Shown piece by piece: positions 33,349 to 44,796 of a stretch of DNA of 64,000 nt. The position numbers and the translations under genes were made by a program. Every line of letters starts with the position of its first letter. Positions within the stretch are counted from its first letter, which is position 1. The DNA comes from Nocardioides sp. zg-1230 (GTDB lineage: Bacteria; Actinomycetota; Actinomycetes; Propionibacteriales; Nocardioidaceae), in NCBI RefSeq assembly GCF_013155335.1, contig NZ_JABJQZ010000004.1:620001-684000 (forward strand), written 5' to 3'. A model generated the notes under the pieces. The model was not told the origin of the DNA. It was given only the letters and a program-made list of their open reading frames with translations, and searched no databases.

Positions 33349-33476
33349 GCGGACAGCATGACGCAGGTCTTCCGCTCATCGTCTGCTTGTCTTCATTGAC
33401 CCAGGACCGGTGTCTGGCGTCGCCATCAGGGGCTCACCCATAAAGGTCGGGGGCCCGTTCCTTCTCGATCAGCGAC
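33349..33476. other. intergenic, nothing recognised
   Basis: About 130 bp between two minus-strand genes. I see no gene, hairpin or clear promoter. Base composition returns to the genome's usual high G+C towards 33470. Confidence 0.4.
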
Positions 33477-34217
33477 CTAGCGCAGGCGCGTGCCGAAGAA
33501 GTCGAGCACCGCGTCGACGGCGACCTGGGAGCGCTGCTCGGTGACGGTGGAGTGGCCGAAGCCCTCGAGCTCGACGCGGATGAAGGCGTCGCCGATGAGC
33601 GAGGTGAGGGTGTCGAAGCGACGGCCGATCGCGGGGTCGGCGGCGTAGCGGATGCCGAGCACCGAGCACCCGTCGGCGGCGCGACGACGTACGACGTCGG
33701 CGTCGGCGGGGGAGAGGTTGAGGTCGGCGGCGCGGCCGGCGAGGCCGATGAACGGCACGCTGGGCTGGCAGAGGACGGGGGCCACGGTGCTGTCGTCGAC
33801 CATCATCGCCAGCGCGAAGCCGCCGGTGAAGCACATGCCGAGCGCCCCGACGCCGGGGCCGCCCAGCTCGGCGCGGAGCTCGCGCGCCAGGGACCGGAGC
33901 CACCCCGCCACGGGGGCCGTGACGCCGCGCGCGAGCTTGGTGAACTCCCGGCTGACGCAGACCCGTGGGAGGACCCGGGCCACGTCGACGGCGCCGAACT
34001 CGCGCCCGGCGGGACCGAACAGGTGCGGCAGCAGCACCGTGTAGCCGGCCGCGACCAGCTCCTCGCCGAACCGGATCACCCCGGCGGTGAGGCCGGGCAG
34101 CTCGTGCACCACGACGACGCCCGGGCCGGTCCCGCGACGCCACACGGGATGGGTGGTCGGCTCGCCGGCCACGTCGGCGGTGTGCTCGCTGCGGGTCCAG
34201 CCATCGAGTGCGTCCAC
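33477..34217 (-). CDS. dienelactone hydrolase family protein
   Basis: A 246-residue alpha/beta-hydrolase. The Cys nucleophile is in GALGMCFTGGFALAM and the conserved Glu is in VVVHELPGLT. The catalytic His is probably in LEGFGHSTVTEQ. In dienelactone hydrolases these make the Cys-Asp-His triad with Glu support. No aromatic-degradation genes are adjacent, so the substrate may not be a chlorinated lactone. GTG 34217 is used as start. Confidence 0.88.
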   Translation of the reverse strand: MDALDGWTRSEHTADVAGEPTTHPVWRRGTGPGVVVVHELPGLTAGVIRFGEELVAAGYTVLLPHLFGPAGREFGAVDVARVLPRVCVSREFTKLARGVTAPVAGWLRSLARELRAELGGPGVGALGMCFTGGFALAMMVDDSTVAPVLCQPSVPFIGLAGRAADLNLSPADADVVRRRAADGCSVLGIRYAADPAIGRRFDTLTSLIGDAFIRVELEGFGHSTVTEQRSQVAVDAVLDFFGTRLR

Positions 34218-34263
34218 GGGAGGAATGTGGCAGCCCGAGGTCCTGAGCGGAAGGGCTGACGCC

Positions 34264-34908
34264 TCAGAACGTGTAGCCGAAGGCGTCGAGGTCTGCCGCG
34301 TAGACCTCGGCGACCTTCGCTCGCGTCGCGTCGGTGTAGTAGTCGCGGTAGCTGCCGTGCGGTGACTTGTTGCGGTGCGGCACGTGGACCGGGTCGCCGC
34401 CGAGCCGTCGCTCGACCTCGGCCAGGTCGTCGGCGAAGGACTCGGTGCGTCCGACGAAGTCGACCTCGCGGTCGGGCGCTCGCAGGTAGTTCACCTGCGG
34501 CCGGCCGACCCGCGGCAGCTCCTCGGTGCCGCGCAGCACGAACTCCTCGAAGCCGGAGTACGCCGCAGCCGCTCTCCACATGTCGTTGCCGCGCATCCGC
34601 GTGGCCGCCGCGCCCTGCGGCCGTCCGCTCGACGGACCCCACGCGCGGTCCCAGTCCTGGATCATCGACCACCACGAGACCATCCGCGCCCACGGGTTGC
34701 GCACGAAGGCGAACGACCAGTAGTCGGCCGTCTGCGGCTCCGCGCGCAGGATCCGGGCGTACGGCGCGTGCCGGCCGAGCGGGGGCTTCACGCCCGGCGC
34801 CTTGCTCCGCGCATCGGGGCAGCAGCGCTCGAACGCGACCCCGACCGACACCCCGCCGGTCTTGGGCACGTGCACGAAGAGCGCGCGCTTGGCGTCGGAG
34901 ATCAGCAC
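34264..34908 (-). CDS. sulfotransferase family protein (copy 1)
   Basis: A 214-residue protein. FVHVPKTGGVSV is the 5'-phosphosulfate-binding P-loop of sulfotransferase-fold enzymes that use PAPS. FAFVRNPWARMVSWW is the 3'-phosphate-binding segment. It is the same length as the gene at 35620-36264 and shares long identical blocks with it, such as GNDMWRAAAAYSGF and GTEELPRVG. The two are tandem paralogues with a third sulfotransferase-like gene between them on the other strand. GTG 34908 follows TAGCCT by seven bases. Confidence 0.87.
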   Translation of the reverse strand: MLISDAKRALFVHVPKTGGVSVGVAFERCCPDARSKAPGVKPPLGRHAPYARILRAEPQTADYWSFAFVRNPWARMVSWWSMIQDWDRAWGPSSGRPQGAAATRMRGNDMWRAAAAYSGFEEFVLRGTEELPRVGRPQVNYLRAPDREVDFVGRTESFADDLAEVERRLGGDPVHVPHRNKSPHGSYRDYYTDATRAKVAEVYAADLDAFGYTF

Positions 34909-34915
34909 GGGCGCG

Positions 34916-34921
34916 AGGCTA
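34916..34921 (-). promoter_or_regulatory. -10 element, leaderless start of sulfotransferase copy 1
   Basis: TAGCCT on the minus strand ends seven bases before GTG 34908. Confidence 0.45.
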
Positions 34922-34963
34922 GCCCAGCACTGCCCGGTCCGGGGCATGCGGGATGATCGGGCG

Positions 34964-35629
34964 GTGATGACCTTCCTCGAGCTCGGGCCCGGGCGGGACT
35001 TCGTGCTCCTCGCCCTGCCCAAGACGGCGAGCACCGCCCTCGAGCGGACGCTGGCGCCGTACGCCACCGAGGTCGTCAGCGCCCCTCCGGGACGCAAGCA
35101 CCTGCCGGCCCGAGGCTTCGTGCACACCAGGGCCCACGAGCTCGCCGAGCAGGGGTACCCGCGCGAGTCCTACGAGCTCGTCACGATGTTCCGCGAGCCG
35201 ATCGCCTGGCTGGAGTCGTGGTGGCGCTACCGCGCACGCGAGGACAGCCGGCAGTCGACCGCCGACCTGACGTTCGAGGAGTTCGCCCTGCACTACCTGG
35301 CCGGCCACGACGACGCGCCCGTGCCGAAGGGCCGCCCCGCGAAGTTCATCCAGGCCCAGGGCGGTGTCGCCGTCGACAGGATCTTCGCCGTCGAGCGCCC
35401 CGAGGTCTGGTCGGCGTGGTTCGCCGAGCGGATCGGCCGCCCGCTCGACTTCGAGCGGCGCAACGCCTCCACCGCCGAGCACGGCGAGCTGGGCTTCGCC
35501 ACGCGGGAGGCGCTGGCGGCCCACTTCGCGCCCGAGTACGCCGTGTGGCGCCGGCTCGAGGCCACCGGCGAGTGGGCGGGCGCGCGGGGGACCAGGCTGC
35601 CGGACCTGGTCGGCCCGGGTCAGTCGTAG
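34964..35629 (+). CDS. divergent sulfotransferase-fold protein
   Basis: A 221-residue protein. LLALPKTASTALERTLAPY is a P-loop like the PKTGSTS of sulfotransferases, and YELVTMFREPIAWLESWWRY corresponds to the 3'-phosphate-binding region. It is clearly different in sequence from the two flanking copies. It starts at GTG 34964 or the adjacent ATG 34967, about 55 bp from the divergent copy 1, and its 3' end overlaps copy 2 by 10 bp. Possible acceptors are glycolipids or cell-wall glycans. Confidence 0.78.
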   Translation: MMTFLELGPGRDFVLLALPKTASTALERTLAPYATEVVSAPPGRKHLPARGFVHTRAHELAEQGYPRESYELVTMFREPIAWLESWWRYRAREDSRQSTADLTFEEFALHYLAGHDDAPVPKGRPAKFIQAQGGVAVDRIFAVERPEVWSAWFAERIGRPLDFERRNASTAEHGELGFATREALAAHFAPEYAVWRRLEATGEWAGARGTRLPDLVGPGQS

Positions 35630-36264
35630 GTGTAGCCGAAGAGCTCGATGTCCTCGGCGTAGACCTCCGCGACGCGCTGACGGGTCTCGTGGGTGTAGTA
35701 GTCGTGGTAGGTGCCGTGCTTGGACTTGTTCTTGTGCACCGGCGTCGACGGCTCGAGGCCGAGCTGCACCTGCACCCGCTGGAGGTCCTCGACGAAGTTC
35801 TCGGTGCGGCCGATGAAGTCGACCTCGCGGTCGCGCTTGGGGGCACGGAGGTACTTGATCTGCGGGGTGCCGACGCGCGGCAGCTCCTCGGTCCCGCGCA
35901 TCACGAACTCGTCGAAGCCGGAGTAGGCCGCTGCGGCGCGCCACATGTCGTTGCCGTCGCGCATCGAGTTGTGCTTGACGTCCTGCGGCTTGCCGCTCCG
36001 CGGCCCGTGCCGGCGGTCCCAGGCCGAGATCATGGAGTACCACGAGACCATGCGGGCCCACGGGTTGCGCACGAAGCCGAAGGTCCAGTAGTCGATCACC
36101 TGCGGCTCGTGCTTGATGATCTTGCCGAGCGTCGCGTGGCGGCCGATCGGGACGCGCGCCTTGCGGGCGTCGGGGCAGGCCTCCTTGACGGTCTCCTCGA
36201 CCGACACGCCGCCCGTCTTGGGGACGTGGACGAAGAGCACCTTGCGCGAGTCGCTGATCAGCAC
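35620..36264 (-). CDS. sulfotransferase family protein (copy 2)
   Basis: A 214-residue paralogue of the gene at 34264-34908. It has the P-loop FVHVPKTGGVSVEETV, FGFVRNPWARMVSWYSM, and a closing EVYAEDIELFGYTYD, nearly identical in pattern to copy 1. GTG 36264 is preceded six bases upstream by TAACCT, so both copies have their own leaderless promoters and need not be co-expressed. Confidence 0.87.
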   Translation of the reverse strand: MLISDSRKVLFVHVPKTGGVSVEETVKEACPDARKARVPIGRHATLGKIIKHEPQVIDYWTFGFVRNPWARMVSWYSMISAWDRRHGPRSGKPQDVKHNSMRDGNDMWRAAAAYSGFDEFVMRGTEELPRVGTPQIKYLRAPKRDREVDFIGRTENFVEDLQRVQVQLGLEPSTPVHKNKSKHGTYHDYYTHETRQRVAEVYAEDIELFGYTYD

Positions 36265-36270
36265 GCGGCG

Positions 36271-36276
36271 AGGTTA
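36271..36276 (-). promoter_or_regulatory. -10 element, leaderless start of sulfotransferase copy 2
   Basis: TAACCT on the minus strand ends six bases before GTG 36264. Confidence 0.45.
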
Positions 36277-36314
36277 TCCCACCGCGGCAGCGCCCCTGCC
36301 CGCCCCGGAGCACC

Positions 36315-36320
36315 TAGCAT
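36315..36320 (+). promoter_or_regulatory. -10 element, leaderless start of the cytochrome b561 gene
   Basis: TAGCAT ends six bases before GTG 36327. Confidence 0.45.
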
Positions 36321-36326
36321 CGCGGC

Positions 36327-36890
36327 GTGACGACGACGGGGGAGGCGCGTGGCTACCGCACCTCGCAGAAGGTCCTGCACTGGCTCACCGTGCTGGCCGT
36401 CGCCGCCCAGTTCACGGTCGGCTACCTCCTCGACCTCGACGGCGACTGCGACCCCCCGGGCGAGGACCGCAGCGGTGGCGACACCAGCGACGCCGAGGAG
36501 GAGCGCCTCGACCGGCTCGAGGAGGCCTGCGAGGCCCGCGCCGACGACTACGATCTGCTCGGCGGGGGCTTCGACCTCGCCGAGCTGCACCTGCTCCTGG
36601 GCCTCACGGTGCTGGGCCTGGGCGTCGTACGACCGCTGTGGCGGAAGGTCGCCGGCCTGCCCCCGTGGTCGGAGCAGCTGTCCGCGGGCCAGCGACGGCT
36701 GGTCCACTGGACCGAGCGTGCCCTTCTGCTGCTGCTCGTCGTCGTGCCGCTCAGCGGGCTCGTGCTCGTCAGTACCGGCGACGACGCCTGGCTGCCCCTC
36801 CACGTGGGCGCGCACGTGGCGTTCTTCGTGGCGCTCGCCGCCCACCTGTCGACCAACCTGCGACCGGTGATCCTGCGGCGGATGACCTGA
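36327..36890 (+). CDS. cytochrome b561-type membrane protein
   Basis: A 187-residue protein with four hydrophobic helices. His residues in the expected heme-ligand places are QKVLHWLT, AELHLLLGL, RLVHWTERAL and LHVGAHVAFF. An acidic loop (about 33-75) between helices 1 and 2 is unusually long and includes two Cys. It probably carries electrons across the membrane between a quinone and an unknown partner. Confidence 0.85.
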   Translation: MTTTGEARGYRTSQKVLHWLTVLAVAAQFTVGYLLDLDGDCDPPGEDRSGGDTSDAEEERLDRLEEACEARADDYDLLGGGFDLAELHLLLGLTVLGLGVVRPLWRKVAGLPPWSEQLSAGQRRLVHWTERALLLLLVVVPLSGLVLVSTGDDAWLPLHVGAHVAFFVALAAHLSTNLRPVILRRMT

Positions 36891-36902
36891 CGGGGCCTGG
36901 GC

Positions 36903-37583
36903 TCAGGCCTCGAGCGGCCACCCGCGCTTCGCCCAGCCGCCGGTGCCGCCGGCGACGTTGATGGCCGTGATGCCCTTCGCGCGCAGGTGGTCGACGACCG
37001 CGCGGCTGCGGTTGCCCGACTGGCAGATGACGAAGACCGGGACGCCCGTCGGCAGCTCCTCGACCCGCGTCGGCACGTCGTTCATCGGGATGTGCACGGC
37101 GCCGGGGACGCGGCCACCCGCCACCTCGGCGTCCTCGCGGACGTCGACGACGTAGGCGCCCTGGCTGTGCGCGGCCGCGAACTCGTCGAGCCCGACCTCG
37201 TCCTGGGGTGTGTTGGCGGCGGCCTCCTGCGCGGCGGCCACCTCCTGGCGCACGGCGTCCATGTCGAGCTCACGGGCCTGTTCGATCACCCCGGCGAGGG
37301 CCTGCGGCGGCAGGGCGCCGGCCTGGTTGAACAGCAGGATCCCGTCGCGGAAGAGCATCAGGGTCGGGATCGAGGTGATCGCCGCCATCTGGGCCAGCTG
37401 CTGCTCGGCCTCGGTGTCCACCTTGCCGAAGACGATGTCGGGGTTGTCCTCCGACGCCTTCTCGTAGACGGGGGCGAACTGGCGACACGGGCCGCACCAG
37501 GCTGCCCAGAAGTCGACGAGGACGATGCCCTCACCGCTCACGGTCTGCTCGAAGTCGGCCAGGGTCAGCTCACGCGTGCTCAT
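36903..37583 (-). CDS. thioredoxin-rhodanese fusion protein
   Basis: A 226-residue soluble protein. Residues 1-108 are thioredoxin (VDFWAAWCGPCRQFAP with the WCGPC active site, then TSIPTLMLFRDG). Residues 125-226 are a rhodanese domain with active-site Cys in VFVICQSGNRSRAV. The fusion suggests transfer or reduction of protein-bound persulfide. It lies 45 bp from the MBL-hydrolase stop on the same strand, and MBL/rhodanese pairs often act in sulfide or persulfide oxidation. Confidence 0.9.
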   Translation of the reverse strand: MSTRELTLADFEQTVSGEGIVLVDFWAAWCGPCRQFAPVYEKASEDNPDIVFGKVDTEAEQQLAQMAAITSIPTLMLFRDGILLFNQAGALPPQALAGVIEQARELDMDAVRQEVAAAQEAAANTPQDEVGLDEFAAAHSQGAYVVDVREDAEVAGGRVPGAVHIPMNDVPTRVEELPTGVPVFVICQSGNRSRAVVDHLRAKGITAINVAGGTGGWAKRGWPLEA

Positions 37584-37627
37584 GCCCCCAGACTGCCACG
37601 GCCGTCGATGCTCGGCCCACCAGCGGC

Positions 37628-38332
37628 CTACCAGCCGCGTTCGCGCCACTCCGCGAGGTGCGGCCGCTCGTCGCCGAGCCGGCCGTCGCCGCCATGGCCG
37701 GGGTAGAACCAGGTGTCGTCGGGGAGCCGGTCGAAGATCTTCGTCTCCACCTCGCTGATGAGCTGCGCGAACGCGTCGGCGTCGCCGAACGTGGCCCCCA
37801 CGCCGCCGGGGAAGAGCGAGTCGCCGGTGAACAGGTGGGGGGACGGGGCGACCGCGGGGTCGTCGAGGAGGAGGCAGATCGAGCCGGGCGTGTGCCCGGC
37901 GACGGGGACGACGACCAGGTCGCAGGGCCCGACGGCCACCTTGTCGCCCGCGCCCACCCGGCGCTCGACCCGCACCCCGGTCTGCTCCTCGATGGCGTCG
38001 GCGTCGGGGGCGCCCGCGACCACGTGCGCCGACGGGTGGGCGGCCTTGACGGCGGCCAGCGCCCGGTGGTGGTCCCAGTGCTGGTGGGTGGTGACGATCG
38101 AGGTCAGCGAGCGGTCGCCGATCAGCTCGAGCAGCCGGTCGGGCTCGGCGGCGGCGTCGATCAGCACGACCTCGTCGGTCACCGAGCACAGCAGCAGGTA
38201 GCAGTTGTTGGACATCTCAGGGTCCACCGCGACCTTGGTCACGCTGAAGTCGCCGAGGACGCGCACGTCGGGGTCGCCGCCCGGCGACACGTCGCCGGTG
38301 TAGTCGCCGGCCCCTCTGTCGTGCTTCACCAT
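37628..38332 (-). CDS. MBL-fold metallo-hydrolase (glyoxalase II-like)
   Basis: A 234-residue protein with the metal-binding motif TTHQHWDHHRAL, a further His in VAGHTPGSICLLL, a bridging Asp in LFTGDSLFPGG and a last His in FYPGHGGDG. These match the glyoxalase II/persulfide-dioxygenase-like group. The ATG at 38332 overlaps the stop of the upstream mycothiol-family gene by seven bases, so the two are coupled. In mycobacteria a similar MBL gene also neighbours uvrA (from memory). Confidence 0.9.
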   Translation of the reverse strand: MVKHDRGAGDYTGDVSPGGDPDVRVLGDFSVTKVAVDPEMSNNCYLLLCSVTDEVVLIDAAAEPDRLLELIGDRSLTSIVTTHQHWDHHRALAAVKAAHPSAHVVAGAPDADAIEEQTGVRVERRVGAGDKVAVGPCDLVVVPVAGHTPGSICLLLDDPAVAPSPHLFTGDSLFPGGVGATFGDADAFAQLISEVETKIFDRLPDDTWFYPGHGGDGRLGDERPHLAEWRERGW

Positions 38333-39036
38333 GTCTCCACCTCCGGGAGGTCGTTCGAGTCGGACGAGAGGCCTTCGCCGGAGCCGCGGCCGGTGAGCCA
38401 CCAGCCCAGCGCCGCCGACGTACCGGTGACGACGGGGCCGGTCCCGAGGTCACCCTCGCCGTAGTGCCAGGTGTGGTCGAGGTCGGTGGGCCGTACGTCG
38501 AAGGGCGCCGGGTAGGGGCGCTTCGTCATCGACTCCAGCAGGATCGCCCGGAAGTCGTCGGGCCAGTCGTCGGCGGTGTAGCCGGTGCCGAGGTCGGCGT
38601 GGTGGATCTCGACCTCGCGCAGCCGCATCAGTACGACGTTGCGCAGGGCGAAGTCCGGCCCCCCGGGGGTGCGCTCGAAGCGGCCGTCCCAGTCGGCCTC
38701 GTGCATCGCGGCGAGCGCCTCACCGAACCGGGCGGTGCCGGCCAGGAAGCGCTCGCGCAGGTCGGCGGGCGCGGCGGTGGCGAGCTCATCGATGTCGGCG
38801 TCGCGCGCCTCGGGGGAGGCGTACATCGGCTGCGGATGGCCGACGTGCGCCCCGTGCAGCACGCCGGCCAGTCCCTCCGCGTTGAGCGCGAGGTGGGCCA
38901 CGACGTGCGCCCGGGTCCAGCCGGGAAGTTGGGACGGCTCGGCATACTCGGGGGAGGAGAGCGCGTCGACCGTGCGGACGAGCGCTCGATCGGCTCGGGC
39001 GATGGTGTCCGGGTCGGGTCTCGGGACGTCGATCAC
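38326..39036 (-). CDS. maleylpyruvate isomerase family, mycothiol-dependent-type enzyme
   Basis: A 236-residue DinB-fold protein. QLPGWTRAHVVAHLALNAEG and LREVEIHHADLGTGY carry the zinc-binding His residues expected for mycothiol-dependent maleylpyruvate isomerase-like enzymes. The substrate is unknown; the family often handles electrophiles with mycothiol, the main actinobacterial thiol. It overlaps the MBL-hydrolase start, so detoxification of a thiol adduct followed by hydrolysis is a reasonable inference. Start is GTG 39036. Confidence 0.85.
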   Translation of the reverse strand: MIDVPRPDPDTIARADRALVRTVDALSSPEYAEPSQLPGWTRAHVVAHLALNAEGLAGVLHGAHVGHPQPMYASPEARDADIDELATAAPADLRERFLAGTARFGEALAAMHEADWDGRFERTPGGPDFALRNVVLMRLREVEIHHADLGTGYTADDWPDDFRAILLESMTKRPYPAPFDVRPTDLDHTWHYGEGDLGTGPVVTGTSAALGWWLTGRGSGEGLSSDSNDLPEVETW

Positions 39037-39161
39037 CCGCCCATCGTGCCACTTCGACGGGCACCCCACGGTCCACCCTGCCGGGTGGACGATGGGCCCG
39101 CTGTCGGTGGTGCGTGAGAGGGTGGATCGGTGCGTCGGCTTGCGCGCGACGCCGCCCCGGG

Positions 39162-39177
39162 ACGAACATGTGTTCGA
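39162..39177. promoter_or_regulatory. LexA SOS box upstream of uvrA
   Basis: ACGAAC-ATGT-GTTCGA matches the actinobacterial LexA consensus TCGAAC-N4-GTTCGA at 11 of 12 defined positions. It lies 51 bp before the uvrA GTG, as expected for DNA-damage induction. Confidence 0.8.
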
Positions 39178-39228
39178 CTCCGTCCCACCAGATCGTCACC
39201 GCCAGAACGAGGCAGAACGAGGACCACT

Positions 39229-42240
<3,012 letters not shown>

Positions 42241-42269
42241 CGTATCAGGTTCCTCACAGGTCGGCTGGC

Positions 42270-42275
42270 TAGGGT
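42270..42275 (+). promoter_or_regulatory. -10 element, leaderless start of the Rieske gene
   Basis: TAGGGT ends six bases before ATG 42282. Confidence 0.5.
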
Positions 42276-42281
42276 CGGTCC

Positions 42282-42758
42282 ATGACCGCCATCAACAGAC
42301 GTCGCGCCCTCACCGGATCGGCGGCGATCGCCGTCGGTGTCCCCGTCCTCGCCGCCTGCGGGTCCGACGACGACTCGCCGGCCTCCGGGGCCACTGACTC
42401 GAGCTCCCCCTCGCCGAGCGACGAGTCGCCGTCCGAGCCCAGCGCCGACGGCACCGAGACCCCGAGCGGTGGCGCGGCGCTGGCGACCGCGTCGACCGTG
42501 CCGGTCGGCGGCTGCTTCGTCAACGCCGACGCCAAGGTCGTGGTGACGCAGCCGACCGAGGGCGACTTCAAGGCGTTCTCCGCCGTCTGCACCCACCAGG
42601 GCTGCCTCGTCGAGTCCAGCGGGGACGGCGAGATCCCGTGCCCGTGCCACGGCAGCCGCTTCTCCCTCGAGGACGGCTCGCCGGTCTCCGGGCCGGCGAC
42701 GGCCGCCCTCGCGCCGGTCGAGATCACCGTGGACGGCGACTCGATCACCGAGGCCTGA
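42282..42758 (+). CDS. Rieske [2Fe-2S] lipoprotein, Tat-exported
   Basis: A 158-residue protein. INRRRALTGSAA is a twin-arginine signal and VLAAC a lipobox, so the folded iron-sulfur protein is probably exported by Tat and lipid-anchored. A Ser/Pro/Asp/Glu-rich linker (about 25-68) precedes the Rieske domain with VCTHQGCLV and IPCPCHGSRFSLEDG (two Cys and two His ligands plus the disulfide Cys pair). It is a stand-alone electron carrier; no oxidase or cytochrome b gene is adjacent. Confidence 0.9.
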   Translation: MTAINRRRALTGSAAIAVGVPVLAACGSDDDSPASGATDSSSPSPSDESPSEPSADGTETPSGGAALATASTVPVGGCFVNADAKVVVTQPTEGDFKAFSAVCTHQGCLVESSGDGEIPCPCHGSRFSLEDGSPVSGPATAALAPVEITVDGDSITEA

Positions 42759-42789
42759 GGTCTCCCGCACCGCTGTCGGGGGCCGCCCG

Positions 42790-42795
42790 TAGGGT
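42790..42795 (+). promoter_or_regulatory. -10 element, leaderless start of uvrC
   Basis: TAGGGT ends six bases before GTG 42802. Confidence 0.5.
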
Positions 42796-42801
42796 TGCCG
42801 G

Positions 42802-44793
42802 GTGGCAAGCCCGAGCTCCTATCGACCTGCTCCGGGGTCGATCCCGACCAAGCCGGGGGTCTACCGCTTCCGCGACGCCAAGGGCCGCGTGATCTACGTC
42901 GGCAAGGCCAAGAGCCTGCGCCCCCGGCTGTCGTCGTACTTCCAGGACATCGGCAACCTCCACCCGCGCACCGCCACGATGGTCACCACCGGCGCCAGCG
43001 TCGAGTGGACGGTCGTCGACACCGAGGTCGAGGCGCTGCAGCTGGAGTACAGCTGGATCAAGGAGTTCGACCCGCGCTTCAACGTCAAGTACCGCGACGA
43101 CAAGTCCTACCCGTGGCTGGCGGTCACGGTCGGCGACGAGTTCCCGCGGGTGATGGTCGGCCGAGGCGCCAAGCGGAAGGGCACCCGCTACTTCGGCCCC
43201 TACAGCCACGCCTGGGCGATCCGCGAGACGGTCGACCAGCTCCTGCGCGTGTTCCCGATGCGCTCGTGCAGCAACGGCGTCTTCAAGCGCTCGGCCCAGA
43301 TCGGGCGCCCGTGCCTGCTGGGCTACATAGACAAGTGCGCGGCCCCGTGCGTCGGCAACGTCACGCCCGACGAGCACCGCGCGATCGTCGACGACTTCTG
43401 TGACTTCATGGCCGGCAACACGACCGCCTTCACCCGGCGCATCGAGCGGGAGATGTACGCCGCCTCCGAGGCGCTCGACTTCGAGAAGGCCGCCCGGCTG
43501 CGTGACGACCTCGGTGCGCTGACCAAGGCGCTGGAGAAGCAGGCCGTGGTGCTCGGCGACGGCACCGACGCCGACGTCATCGCCCTCGCCGAGGACCCCC
43601 TCGAGGTCGCCGTCCAGATCTTCTACGTCCGCGGCGGGCGCATCCGAGGCCAGCGGGGCTGGGTCGCCGACCGCTCGGACGACAGCGAGACCCCCGGGCT
43701 GGTCCAGGAGTTCCTGCTCCAGCTCTACGGTGGCGTCGGTGTCGATGAGGTGGGGGACTCGATCCCGCGCGAGGTGCTGGTCCCGGCCCTGCCGCCCGAC
43801 CGGGAGGTGCTCGAGCAGCTGCTCACCGAGCGGCGCGGCAGCAAGGTCGCGATCCGGGTCCCGCAGCGCGGCGACAAGCGCGACCTGCAGCAGACCGTCG
43901 CCTCCAACGCCGCCCAGGCGCTGGCGCTCCACAAGACCAAGCGGGCCAGCGACCTCACCACCCGCAACCGCGCCCTGGAGGAGATCCAGAAGTCGCTCGG
44001 GCTCGACGAGGTGCCGCTGCGCATCGAGTGCTACGACGTGTCCAACCTGCAGGGCACCGAGGTCGTCGCCTCGATGGTGGTCTTCGAGGACGGCCTGGCC
44101 CGCAAGTCGGAGTACCGCCGCTTCGTGATCCGCGGCGTCGACGGCCAGAACGACGTCGCGTCGATGCACGAAGTCATCACCCGGCGGTTCAAGCGCCTGC
44201 TCGACGAGCAGGCCCGGAGCGAGACCGTCTCCACCGACTCCGGCCCCATGCTCGTCGATCCCGAGACGGGCAGGCCCCGGAAGTTCGCCTACGCCCCGTC
44301 GCTGGTCGTCGTCGACGGCGGCCCGCCCCAGGTGGCGGCCGCCCAGCAGGCGCTCGCCGAGCTCGGCATCGACGACGTACCCGTGTGCGGGCTGGCCAAG
44401 CGGCTCGAGGAGGTGTGGCTGCCGGGGGAGGAGGACCCGGTGATCATGGCCCGCACCAGCGAGGGTCTCTACCTGCTGCAGCGCATCCGCGACGAGGCGC
44501 ACCGCTTCGCCATCACCCACCACCGAGGCCGGCGGTCCAAGTCGATGGTCGAGAGCGCTCTGGACGACGTGCCGGGCCTCGGCGAGGTGCGCCGCAAGAC
44601 GCTGCTCAAGCACTTCGGGTCGCTCAAGAAGCTGCGTGAGGCCGACGTCGACCAGATCGCGCTGGTCCCCGGCATCGGGCCGCGCACCGCGTCGGCGATC
44701 AAGGACGCCGTCGCGCACGCCGACGCGACCCGCAAGACTGCTCCCAAGGAGCCGACGATCAACACCGCCACCGGCGAGATCCTGGAGGACTGA
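42802..44793 (+). CDS. uvrC: excinuclease ABC subunit C
   Basis: A 663-residue nuclease that cuts on both sides of the lesion. The N-terminal GIY-YIG domain begins [24 protein letters not shown] domain (about 200-240, [20 protein letters not shown]) binds UvrB. The C-terminal RNase H-like domain has [20 protein letters not shown]. Tandem helix-hairpin-helix motifs end the protein ([19 protein letters not shown] and [16 protein letters not shown]). It heads the uvrC-rapZ-yvcK-whiA run, common to many Actinobacteria. Confidence 0.98.
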   Translation: MASPSSYRPAPGSIPTKPGVYRFRDAKGRVIYVGKAKSLRPRLSSYFQDIGNLHPRTATMVTTGASVEWTVVDTEVEALQLEYSWIKEFDPRFNVKYRDDKSYPWLAVTVGDEFPRVMVGRGAKRKGTRYFGPYSHAWAIRETVDQLLRVFPMRSCSNGVFKRSAQIGRPCLLGYIDKCAAPCVGNVTPDEHRAIVDDFCDFMAGNTTAFTRRIEREMYAASEALDFEKAARLRDDLGALTKALEKQAVVLGDGTDADVIALAEDPLEVAVQIFYVRGGRIRGQRGWVADRSDDSETPGLVQEFLLQLYGGVGVDEVGDSIPREVLVPALPPDREVLEQLLTERRGSKVAIRVPQRGDKRDLQQTVASNAAQALALHKTKRASDLTTRNRALEEIQKSLGLDEVPLRIECYDVSNLQGTEVVASMVVFEDGLARKSEYRRFVIRGVDGQNDVASMHEVITRRFKRLLDEQARSETVSTDSGPMLVDPETGRPRKFAYAPSLVVVDGGPPQVAAAQQALAELGIDDVPVCGLAKRLEEVWLPGEEDPVIMARTSEGLYLLQRIRDEAHRFAITHHRGRRSKSMVESALDDVPGLGEVRRKTLLKHFGSLKKLREADVDQIALVPGIGPRTASAIKDAVAHADATRKTAPKEPTINTATGEILED

Positions 44794-44796
44794 CAC

